Translations under genes and position numbers: made by a program
The notes under the pieces: model-generated
Told to the model about the DNA's origin: nothing
Databases searched by the model: none
Seen by the model: the letters and a program-made list of their open reading frames with translations, nothing else
Source of the DNA: Burkholderia pseudomultivorans
GTDB lineage: Bacteria; Pseudomonadota; Gammaproteobacteria; Burkholderiales; Burkholderiaceae
Direction of reading: 5' to 3'
NCBI RefSeq assembly: GCF_001718415.1
Contig: NZ_CP013377.1
Coordinates: 2,852,001 to 2,916,000 of the forward strand
DNA length: 64,000 nt
Shown here: piece by piece, positions 25,217 to 33,982 of the stretch
How the letters are laid out: every line of letters begins with the position of its first letter
Numbering within the stretch: the first letter of the stretch is position 1

Positions 25217-25879
25217 TTGAATGCCCTCTGTCCAGCGAGCCGCGTGTGCGTTTCTCGAGTTCCGCGTTCCGCTTTTGTGCTTGTATGGATACGGGTTTGA
25301 TACGGGTGTACGCGGCAAATCATCGCTCGGCAGCGAAGGCTTGTTAAATAATTAATCTGAATTTGGATTTATCGGAGGTGGGCATTCTTGTGTTTGAGGG
25401 GAGCCGCGATCTTATCGGAAAGCATGTTTCAGCAAACTCGGACCATCTCCAATAAATAGACCGACAATGAATTAGACAAATTCTTCGAAATTTGTTTTGC
25501 CCGGGATCATGGCGCCGCCGCTGTCATGGCAGAAGCAGTGAAGGTTACGTCGATTTCGGCCGTTGGAATACGAAAATCCTCCGACCACAAAAATTGACTC
25601 GATATTTCGGTTAAAAATGACGCGGATTGAGTTCATAATCTACGCCATTTCTCCGGTCGTCAGAATGCGATTTATCGCGACCTGCGACGCGACAACGGCT
25701 GCGGGCTCCCGGAAAAGTCATCTTCTGGAATACGGTCGTTCCGTTCCGGCCGAATGCGCTGTCGGAAGCTGGCGATGTCAATGCCGAGTCGCGTCAGGTC
25801 GTTCACACAAACAATCAGCATCCGGCAGAATCCTCGTGTCGATCACGTACACGGCCGAAAGCCCGGCCGTGCGAAAGAC
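25217..25879. other. Gene-free region upstream of the cyclodipeptide operon
   Basis: 663 bases with no convincing gene. The part 25320-25640 is clearly AT-richer than the surroundings (for example TTGTTAAATAATTAATC near 25340) and should contain the promoter of the receptor operon. No good Fur or LysR site could be recognised. The lower GC may mark an insertion boundary. Confidence 0.45.
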
Positions 25880-26197
25880 TCATCCGCCTTCTTCAACCCG
25901 CTCACCAGCAGGCTGCCCTCCTGCATGCCGCACCGACGAAGCACCCTGCTCGATGCAACGTATTCCGTACTGTTCCTCGACATCCTCCGGCTCCAGCAGC
26001 GCGCCATCCCGATGGAGTGCATCGAGAAAGACACGCCCCTTGTCCGTCAGACGAGCACGACGCTCGCCCGCAGCACAATGCTCGAGCATGACGAGTTGGC
26101 GTTCGAGCAACGCGTCGAGTTCGGCGCGGTTCATGTCGAGCTGATCCGGCGCCTGACGAACCAGCATCAGCGTCGCGAATTCGTGTGGGCTGAGCAT
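25880..26197 (-). CDS. Small winged-helix-like hypothetical protein
   Basis: A 105-residue protein. An AGGAGAAGGAA ribosome site directly before the ATG supports it. The order of predicted helices, with RAELDALLERQLV followed by RRARLTDKGRVFLDALHR, resembles the recognition helix and wing of small winged-helix proteins that predict strand turns at a TDKG motif. It is downstream of, and on the same strand as, the Hsp20 pair. Function unknown; a stress regulator or adaptor is possible. Confidence 0.6.
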   Translation of the reverse strand: MLSPHEFATLMLVRQAPDQLDMNRAELDALLERQLVMLEHCAAGERRARLTDKGRVFLDALHRDGALLEPEDVEEQYGIRCIEQGASSVRHAGGQPAGERVEEGG

Positions 26198-26442
26198 TTC
26201 CTTCTCCTGTCAGCAACGGAACCGCGAGCAGCCGCGCGTTTCGAAAAAACGCAGCACGATACAGGCGCGAACCGGGTCACGGCCCCACACGGCCGGGCAC
26301 CGTCGCGCGCCCGCGCCACCCGGCGGTCCCACATTTTCCATACAACGCGTATCAGCGGTAACGGTACGCACGGCGCAAGCACCGGTCGCCCGATGCAACG
26401 CTTGCGGCCCGCGCAGGCTTCGCCGTGCGTCCCGACCTGCTG

Positions 26443-26868
26443 CTATACCCCTGCCTTGTCGACACTCACCTCGATGCGTCGCGGCTTCGCCTCCTCGCGG
26501 CGCGGTATGGTCAGCTTCAGCACCCCGTCGCGCAGCTGCGCATCGATACGCGAAACGTCGAAGTCGGGGCTGAGCGTGAACGCGCGCCAGAAGTGCGGAT
26601 GGCGCACTTCGCCGTGTTGCAGCCGCAGTCCGGCAGGCGTCGGAATCACCGCTTCGGCCTCGACGGTCAGGCTGCTGTCCTGCACGCGCACGTCGAGCTT
26701 TTCACGCGGAACGCCGGGCAGGTCCGCATACAGCGTAATGCCGTGACTGTCCTCGAACACATCGACGGCAGGCGCGATGCGGGTGAACTGCCTGGCAGGC
26801 GCCGCCTGCTCGGCGTGGGCGACCTCGGTGCCGGAACGGCGAGTCGCCAGTTCGGTACTGTCGTTCAT
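26443..26868 (-). CDS. Hsp20/alpha-crystallin small heat-shock protein
   Basis: A 141-residue Hsp20. The alpha-crystallin domain runs from about VDVFEDSHGITLYADLPGV to GVLKLTIPRREEAKPRRIEV, including the FWRAFTLSPDFD segment. It holds unfolding proteins for refolding in the cytosol. It is the second of two Hsp20 genes, 34 bases after the first, probably one heat-shock transcript driven by the sigma-32-like promoter at 27482-27509. Confidence 0.93.
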   Translation of the reverse strand: MNDSTELATRRSGTEVAHAEQAAPARQFTRIAPAVDVFEDSHGITLYADLPGVPREKLDVRVQDSSLTVEAEAVIPTPAGLRLQHGEVRHPHFWRAFTLSPDFDVSRIDAQLRDGVLKLTIPRREEAKPRRIEVSVDKAGV

Positions 26869-26902
26869 GATGTCCTCCGTGCCTTTGACATTTCATCCGG
26901 AA

Positions 26903-27343
26903 TCACTGGACCGTAATCGCGCGCGGCTTCGATGCCTCGGACCGCCCGACACTGACGATCAGGCAACCGTTCACGTACCGCGCGTCGACCTTGTCCGGAT
27001 CGGCGTGCTGCGGCAACTCGATCACGCGCCGGAACGCGCCCATGAAACGCTCCCTCGCATATACGCGCGTCTCGGCGTCCGCGTTCGATTCGGGCGGCCG
27101 GCGCTCGCCGCTGATCGTCAGCAGCCCCTTGTCGATCGTGACGTCGATCGCGGCAGGATCGAGCCCTGGCGCGAACGCGACGATCTCGACGCTGTCGTCG
27201 GTGCTGCCGATATTCACCGGAGGAAAGGTTTCGCTGCGCGTGGCGCGCAGGCTTGCGGGATAGCCCGCAAAGAGGCTGGCCATCTGCCGTTGCAGGCGGT
27301 CGAATTCGCCCAGCAGATCGGTGCCGAAGAAAAGATCGCTCAT
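26903..27343 (-). CDS. Hsp20/alpha-crystallin small heat-shock protein
   Basis: A 146-residue Hsp20. The alpha-crystallin domain includes PPVNIGSTDDSVEIVAFAPG, the ERFMGAFRRVIELP strand pair, and a C-terminal GCLIVSVGRSEASKPRAITV. The C-terminus lacks a perfect I-x-I motif. The start MSDLFFG is preceded by AAGGAG. It is the first gene of a two-Hsp20 unit; having two unlike members often indicates hetero-oligomers, which is not testable here. Confidence 0.93.
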   Translation of the reverse strand: MSDLFFGTDLLGEFDRLQRQMASLFAGYPASLRATRSETFPPVNIGSTDDSVEIVAFAPGLDPAAIDVTIDKGLLTISGERRPPESNADAETRVYARERFMGAFRRVIELPQHADPDKVDARYVNGCLIVSVGRSEASKPRAITVQ

Positions 27344-27481
27344 GGCTGGCTCCTTGAAACCGGGGGCGCCTCGCGAAAGACGAACGGAACCACGCGCTCC
27401 AGTCCGCCTGCCCGTGGGAAACCCCGCCGACAAACAAATCGAAACACGCAGTGCTTATCGCAACTGCCTGAGCGATGCATA

Positions 27482-27509
27482 AAATAGTGCAAGCAACGGA
27501 AATTTCAAG
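27482..27509 (-). promoter_or_regulatory. Candidate sigma-32 promoter for the Hsp20 pair
   Basis: On the minus strand CTTGAAA (27503-27509) is followed after 13 bases by CACTATTT (27482-27489), close to the heat-shock consensus CTTGAAA / CCCCATnT. It reads toward the Hsp20 genes, 139 bases before the first start. Confidence 0.55.
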
Positions 27510-27540
27510 AGGCCTCGCGACATGTCGCACAGGAGGGTTC

Positions 27541-28179
27541 ATGGATCTTTTCGATAGGCTGCAGGAACAGGTCGAGAGCGTGCGCCTGCCGCTCTTTGCC
27601 GTCACGGTCACGGCGGCGGCCCGCGTCAACACACCGCTGTTTGCGATGTTCCACTGGCACGGATTCCGCCGCGCGACACCGCTCGTGCTGCCCGGCGTCG
27701 AGATCCCGCCCCGGCCGGTTCCGGGGTCGGTCGTCCAACTCGATACGCCGTGGCACAGCTTCGAAGCGGTGGACGCGATGCTGCTCGACGCCGCGTGGCA
27801 ATCGGGCGCCTGGGATGTCGAGCGCGTCGAGCGGCGCGGATGCAACGTGATCGGCGCGAGCGCCGCCGAGGCACTCGCCTGCCGTCAGGCGTTCGGCGAC
27901 TACGGGGACGACGTCGCACGCGATCCGCTGCTGCCCGACGATCGTACCGACCGCGACGCGCTGATGCAGCTTGCCGCCCGCAGCGGCTACGTGCGCTGGC
28001 TGTTCCGGCCCGTCAAGGGCGGCCTGTGGCGCACGCTCGACGAACCGGACGACACCCTCGACGCGGACGGCGGGCGCCGCCCTCCCTGTCCCGTGCTGCC
28101 CCAGCCGCGCCGCCCGAACGGACGCGGCCGCACGATTTATCGGCTCGGCGCAGTCCATCGGATCCTGTCGGCACGCTGA
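27541..28179 (+). CDS. Hypothetical protein of the chaperone island
   Basis: A 212-residue protein with a good ribosome site (AGGAGG) before [11 protein letters not shown]. It has no signal peptide or membrane helix and no motif I recognise; the C-terminus is Arg/Pro rich. It is divergent from the Hsp20 genes and upstream of groES in the same direction, 169 bases apart, suggesting heat-shock or proteostasis regulation. Candidate function: chaperone accessory (inference only). Confidence 0.6.
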   Translation: MDLFDRLQEQVESVRLPLFAVTVTAAARVNTPLFAMFHWHGFRRATPLVLPGVEIPPRPVPGSVVQLDTPWHSFEAVDAMLLDAAWQSGAWDVERVERRGCNVIGASAAEALACRQAFGDYGDDVARDPLLPDDRTDRDALMQLAARSGYVRWLFRPVKGGLWRTLDEPDDTLDADGGRRPPCPVLPQPRRPNGRGRTIYRLGAVHRILSAR

Positions 28180-28212
28180 AACAATTTGTTACAAACAGCC
28201 GCGATCGCGCCT

Positions 28213-28241
28213 CTTGAAGGGCGCGACGTGCACCTCTATCT
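28213..28241 (+). promoter_or_regulatory. Candidate sigma-32 promoter for groESL
   Basis: CTTGAA (28213-28218), a 14-base spacer, and CCTCTATCT (28233-28241) resemble a heat-shock promoter about 110 bases before groES. No CIRCE (HrcA) inverted repeat was seen. Confidence 0.5.
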
Positions 28242-28348
28242 CGCTTTCCGCCAAACATTGGCGCGGCTGCACCGCGGCGCTCCACGCGCTCCGGGATCCG
28301 CAGCCGGATTCCCTTATTGGTGATCCTCTAATCGCTCAGGAGATGGAA

Positions 28349-28666
28349 ATGCAGATTCGTCCCCTCTACGACCGGGTTATCGTCAAGCGAATCGAAACGC
28401 AGCGGACGACAGCTTCGGGCATCGTGATTCCCGACTCGGCTGCCGAGAAGCCCGAACAAGGCGAAGTGCTCGCAGTCGGCAACGGCCGGCTGCTGCAGGA
28501 TGGCACGCTGCGCGCGCTCCAGTTGAAAGTCGGCGACCACGTTCTCTTCGGCAAATACGCAGGCCAGACCGTCAAGGTCGACGGCGAGGAACTGCTCGTC
28601 ATGCGCGAGGAAGACGTGATGGGCGTCCTCGACGCCGACGCAGACGCCTCCCGCAAGGCTGCCTGA
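28349..28666 (+). CDS. groES: Co-chaperonin GroES (paralogue)
   Basis: A 105-residue GroES, slightly longer than the usual 95-97 because of a C-terminal extension ([11 protein letters not shown]). Core features are [12 protein letters not shown], the mobile loop with [13 protein letters not shown], and [20 protein letters not shown]. It caps the GroEL ring. An AGGAG site six bases upstream selects this ATG over one two codons earlier. It is co-transcribed with groEL, 76 bases away. Burkholderia genomes commonly carry extra groESL copies. Confidence 0.95.
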   Translation: MQIRPLYDRVIVKRIETQRTTASGIVIPDSAAEKPEQGEVLAVGNGRLLQDGTLRALQLKVGDHVLFGKYAGQTVKVDGEELLVMREEDVMGVLDADADASRKAA

Positions 28667-28715
28667 CATCCCAGGCCGTTCGCGAAGCGCCGAACCGGCG
28701 TTCGCGACGCGTTGA

Positions 28716-30365
<1,650 letters not shown>

Positions 30366-30421
30366 CCTGACAGCGGCTCGTGCAAGCGCCGGCTAACCAG
30401 TCGCGGCCGGCGCAACACGTT

Positions 30422-30460
30422 CGGCGCCGCACGCCCACTCGGCACGCGGCGCCGCTTTTT
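30422..30460 (+). terminator. Intrinsic terminator after groEL
   Basis: CGGCGCCGC and GCGGCGCCG form a perfect 9-bp stem followed by CTTTTT, about 60 bases after the groEL stop and just before the next small gene. Confidence 0.8.
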
Positions 30461-30473
30461 GCCCAGGACCGCC

Positions 30474-30728
30474 ATGAAACTCTCGCTTCTGATCGACTCG
30501 AAGCCGCTCGACATCGAGATCGACGATGTCGTGGCAGGACTGTTGTCCGCGAGGCTCGACCTGCCCGCGGGCCATGACAATGCGGATGCCCTCGCGCGCT
30601 ATCTCAGCGACAAGGGCCAACCGTGGATTCTCGACGAGGAACACATGCGCAAGCGCATATTTCGCCGGCTGATTCTCGACATCGCCGATCCGTCGCTGAT
30701 CATCCGCCATCTGATGGCAGACGAATGA
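30474..30728 (+). CDS. Small hypothetical protein downstream of groEL
   Basis: An 84-residue acidic protein starting MKLSLLIDSKPLDIEIDDVVAG, with helical segments and a basic patch RKRIFRRLIL. AGGA lies at normal spacing before the ATG. It follows the groEL terminator, so it may be read only by readthrough or from its own promoter. No family recognised. Confidence 0.55.
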   Translation: MKLSLLIDSKPLDIEIDDVVAGLLSARLDLPAGHDNADALARYLSDKGQPWILDEEHMRKRIFRRLILDIADPSLIIRHLMADE

Positions 30729-30786
30729 AGTCGCTCGACCGGCGAGGTCGAGCATGCGCTGGCGGCGTCGAACCGCTGCATCGCCC

Positions 30787-31011
30787 CTAGCCGCGCGTGT
30801 CGACCCAGTGGCGCGCCCAGCGGGCCGAGTACTGCAGCGCCTGCTCTTCGCTCGCGAAGTAATCGAGCGAATAGAACTGGTAGCGGCCTTCGGTCCGTGC
30901 GCTGCCGTGACGTTCGAGCAGCAGGTTCGAGGAAAAGCTGCCGTCGGGCAAACGATGTGCCGACGGTCGGACGGCATAGCCGTTGTATTGTTGAATTGTT
31001 TCGTTATGCAT
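30787..31011 (-). CDS. Small conserved-type hypothetical protein
   Basis: A 74-residue soluble protein starting MHNETIQQYNGYAVRPSAHRL, with an aromatic, likely beta-rich core (RYQFYSLDYFASEEQAL) and a C-terminal helix (YSARWARHWVDTRG). The start MHNETI is chosen over an upstream one because the leading residues look like untranslated DNA. The upstream DNA is strongly AT-rich. Function unknown. Confidence 0.6.
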   Translation of the reverse strand: MHNETIQQYNGYAVRPSAHRLPDGSFSSNLLLERHGSARTEGRYQFYSLDYFASEEQALQYSARWARHWVDTRG

Positions 31012-31666
31012 TTTAATTTTAATGATGTTCGAGATCGGACGTACCGTGCGCATTGCGCGCGGATACGCTGATTCAAAGCCGTCGTGGCCGAATCGGGAGC
31101 AGTCGGCAAGCGCAAGAGACGTTGCCGTCCGGGAGAAGAATGAAGCGCGACGAGACGCGTGGCGCGATCGAGCCGATTGATGCTCGGCCGGCGTCCTGAA
31201 GCCGTCAATTGACGATACCGGTATCCGTGGAGAATCCTTGATGACGAATGGAAAAATTTGCCCGACTGACGAGCGGGTGAAGCATCAAGGAGGGAGAGGA
31301 CAACGAATACCGCTGAGGGGGGAGCAGTGGATGAACAGCTATCGAACTTCTTGAACTTCGGACGACACGGTACCTGCTGGAGACTGCCGGCGTCAACACT
31401 TATGTTGTAACTGTTTCGTCAGGCGGCCTGCCGCGCCTCGCCGCGCGCTGCCATCTGCGGCGCGCCGGGCAAGCGTTTCATCGGTGCAGGGCCATTGTTC
31501 AGACGTTTGTCTCAACGCCCCGGATTATCCGTCTCCAACCCCGTTTCGACCGGCCGTTCATGCCGAAGGGTTATAAGCAATGCCGCTCTGGCCCGGAAAG
31601 GCCGTCTTATACTGGTAAGGACGTTCAGGTCTTTCTTGCCTGGCCGGACGAACAAAGGAGGTATGT
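31012..31666. other. Gene-free region before the His-rich gene
   Basis: 655 bases with no convincing gene, except that a promoter-like TTATACT occurs at about 31609-31615, roughly 50 bases before the His-rich gene. The AT-rich part just upstream of 31030 is the promoter area of the small gene at 30787-31011. No repeat or terminator recognised. Confidence 0.4.
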
Positions 31667-32014
31667 ATGAGCACCTGCAATGAGCCTCATCACGCCCAGC
31701 ATGAACATCAACATGGTCCGGCTTGCGGCCACACGGCAATCAGGCATGGCGACCACGTCGACTATCTCCACGACGGCCATCTGCATCATCCGCACGGCGA
31801 TCATGTCGACGAGCACAAGATCGAAGTCAGCGCGAAAAATCCGGATCAGTGTACGCCGGGCTGCGGCGACCATGAACCGGGCCATGTACACGGTCCGGGC
31901 TGCGGGCATGAAGCCGTACCGCACGGCGATCATGTCGATTATCTGGTCAACGGGCGCCTTCATCACCCGCATGGCGATCACTGCGACGACCATGGCACGG
32001 TGGACCTCGCCTGA
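31667..32014 (+). CDS. Histidine-rich protein with two tandem repeats
   Basis: A 115-residue cytosolic-looking protein with 27 or so histidines and several cysteines. It consists of two copies of a unit containing HGPxCGHxAxxHGDHVDYL and LHHPHGDHxDxH, separated by a short acidic/cysteine linker (NPDQCTPGCGDHEPGH). A strong AAAGGAGG site (31654-31661) is present. The composition is that of a metal-binding (zinc, nickel or copper) protein, perhaps a store or chaperone. It converges with a TonB operon that may import a metal. I do not recognise a named family. Confidence 0.75.
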   Translation: MSTCNEPHHAQHEHQHGPACGHTAIRHGDHVDYLHDGHLHHPHGDHVDEHKIEVSAKNPDQCTPGCGDHEPGHVHGPGCGHEAVPHGDHVDYLVNGRLHHPHGDHCDDHGTVDLA

Positions 32015-32179
32015 GCACGTTTGCAGGCGGTGGTAGCGCGGACGATCGCCGATAATGCCGCGGCCGCGTCGAGCGCCACGCGACGACCCGAAAATTTTCA
32101 CGATCGCTCTCAGGTTTTCCGACCGTGGGCCGATAACTTATCGGGACCCACCTCGTGCCAGAGATGTCCTTTTTCCTTC

Positions 32180-32210
32180 GCTGCTTGCGCGTTGCGCAAG
32201 CAGCTTTTTT
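32180..32210 (+). terminator. Strong intrinsic terminator
   Basis: GCTGCTTGCGC and GCGCAAGCAGC form a perfect 11-bp stem with a three-base loop, followed by TTTTTT. It terminates plus-strand transcription about 165 bases past the His-rich gene and just before the convergent tonB gene. Confidence 0.85.
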
Positions 32211-32244
32211 CATTCCGGCGCCGGTATCGCCGCCGATCGACGGC

Positions 32245-32994
32245 TCACTCCACGTTGAAATGCACGCGGACATCCTGTCGGCTCTCCACCGGATGCCCGT
32301 CCTCCGTCGCCGGGAAAAAACGCCATCTCCGCAGCGTCTCCAGCAGTATCTGATTGAGCCGGGGATTGGGCGTCGGCTTCACGAGCTCGATGTCGAACGT
32401 CCCGTTCGCATGGACAAAAAAACGCGCGACCGCGACAGCTTGATACGCCTGCTCGCGAAGATCGTCGGGAAGCGCCGGCAGCGGCTGGGACAGCAGGCGC
32501 GCCTGCGTGCCGCCCGTCGAGTTCGCATGCGCGGGCGGCGCATCGCTTTGCGTCGGCGGCGCCGGGCGCGCATCGTCGGCAGTGTGTGCGGATTGCGTGG
32601 GCGTTGAAGGCGATGGCGTCACCGGCGCGTCATTCGACGGCGCGGTCGCCGGGCGCGCGATCGGCGGCGTCGGCCGGGTCGGCGCATGCGGCGCTTGCGC
32701 AGTCGTCGGCCGCGACACGGCATGATGCTGGACCGCGACAGGCTCCGCATGATCGACGTGCTGCATGCCCGGCGATGGCGGCGGCAGTTCGACCGGCGGC
32801 AGTTCGACCAGCTGCATCTGTATCGCCTCGGGCCGCGCGGGAGCGGGCCGCTCACCCATGAACAGCTTCAGCGCGCCCCCGAGAAACGCGTACCACAGCA
32901 GGCTCGCGACGCCGATTGCCATGGCGAAACGACGCACGTCCCGCTTCGGCCGGCCGCCGGATACCGGCAAGCGTTCATTCACGATGGACCGCAA
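32245..32994 (-). CDS. tonB: TonB energy transducer
   Basis: A 249-residue TonB. A single N-terminal membrane helix (residues 24-44), a long Pro-rich periplasmic spacer (about 55-160), and a C-terminal domain with ARFFVHANGTFDIELVKPTPN and WRFFPA. It links proton-motive force harvested by ExbBD to an outer-membrane receptor. Its start overlaps exbD by 20 bases. It is probably dedicated to the receptor heading this operon. Confidence 0.9.
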   Translation of the reverse strand: MRSIVNERLPVSGGRPKRDVRRFAMAIGVASLLWYAFLGGALKLFMGERPAPARPEAIQMQLVELPPVELPPPSPGMQHVDHAEPVAVQHHAVSRPTTAQAPHAPTRPTPPIARPATAPSNDAPVTPSPSTPTQSAHTADDARPAPPTQSDAPPAHANSTGGTQARLLSQPLPALPDDLREQAYQAVAVARFFVHANGTFDIELVKPTPNPRLNQILLETLRRWRFFPATEDGHPVESRQDVRVHFNVE

Positions 32995-33373
32995 CGAGAA
33001 AATGTTCGGCGCCCGCGCGGCGCGCTTCGAGCATCGCCTGCACGACGACGCCGTGCGAAGCGCGATTGTCGGCTGCGACGATGATGTCGTGATCGCGGCC
33101 GAGCAGGCGGGCGACGGTGCCGCTCACCTGCGCGAGCGCCGTCGGCTGCTGGTTGATGAAGATCCGGTCGCCTTGGTCGACCGACAGCGTGAGCGGTCGA
33201 TCGGCTTGCAGCTGCGTTGCGCTGCCATGCGGGAGATCGATGCGGACCGCATCGAGTCGCTGCATCGCGAGCGAGGTCAGCATGAAGGTCGCGAGCAGGA
33301 AGAACATCACGTCGATCATCGGGATGATCTCGATACGTCCACGCTTCGAGGCGCGCGAGCGGCGCAGCTTCAT
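32975..33373 (-). CDS. exbD: ExbD biopolymer transport protein
   Basis: A 132-residue ExbD. One membrane helix with the conserved aspartate in IEIIPMIDVMFFLLATFML, then a periplasmic domain. It forms the proton channel together with ExbB to energise TonB. It overlaps exbB by four bases (ATGA) and tonB by 20. Confidence 0.93.
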   Translation of the reverse strand: MKLRRSRASKRGRIEIIPMIDVMFFLLATFMLTSLAMQRLDAVRIDLPHGSATQLQADRPLTLSVDQGDRIFINQQPTALAQVSGTVARLLGRDHDIIVAADNRASHGVVVQAMLEARRAGAEHFLVAVHRE

Positions 33374-33957
33374 GCCGAGGCTCCGCGGTCCTGCACGAGC
33401 CGCAGCTCGCCCAGGCGTTCGTTCGCGTGCAACTCGATGTCGTCCATCAGGCGGTCGACGCGGCGCGAGAAGTAGTTGAACGCGAACAGCGCGACCAGCG
33501 CTATCACGAGGCCGATTGCGGTCGCGACGAGCGCCTGCGCGACCCCGCCCGACACGCCGGCCGGATTGACGAGCCCGTCGCCGCCGATCAGCCGGAACGA
33601 ATGCATCATGCCGACGATCGTGCCGAGCAGGCCGAGCAAGGGCGCGGCCGTGACGATCGTTTCGAGCAGCCACAGGCCGCGGCTCATGTCGCGCTCGATG
33701 CGCTGCGCAATCGCGTCGATCTTCGCTTCGGCGCGCCAGAGCGGCATCCCGCCCTCCTCGAAGATCGCGCCGAGCCGACGCATCACATGTGCGTCGGGGT
33801 AGTCGCGCGACGCGTCGTGGATGCCGCGCGCGAAGCGCCAGAATACGTATCCGCGATCGATGATGATCGCCAGCGCGACGATCGCCAGCGCACTCAGCGG
33901 ATAGACGACCCAGCCGCCGATCCGCAACGCATCGGTAAATCCCGTCCACTCGTTCAT
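33370..33957 (-). CDS. exbB: ExbB/TolQ-type proton channel protein
   Basis: A 195-residue MotA/TolQ/ExbB protein with three membrane helices. The core LLGTIVGMMHSFRLIG and the LVATAIGLVIALVALFAFNYF helix are characteristic. I use MNEWTGF, which puts GAGGA seven bases ahead; a start two codons earlier is possible. It begins 25 bases after the receptor gene, in the order receptor-exbB-exbD-tonB. Confidence 0.92.
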   Translation of the reverse strand: MNEWTGFTDALRIGGWVVYPLSALAIVALAIIIDRGYVFWRFARGIHDASRDYPDAHVMRRLGAIFEEGGMPLWRAEAKIDAIAQRIERDMSRGLWLLETIVTAAPLLGLLGTIVGMMHSFRLIGGDGLVNPAGVSGGVAQALVATAIGLVIALVALFAFNYFSRRVDRLMDDIELHANERLGELRLVQDRGASA

Positions 33958-33982
33958 CGTCATTCCTCGTCCTGCTCGAAGC

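Noticed and set aside
25400..25760. Possible coding remnant or insertion-sequence relic
   Set aside because: No open frame with protein-like composition and no inverted terminal repeats or transposase motifs were found.
32500..32830. Repetitive GC stretch as a CRISPR-like or satellite repeat
   Set aside because: It encodes the Pro-rich spacer of TonB and has no regular repeat-spacer form.
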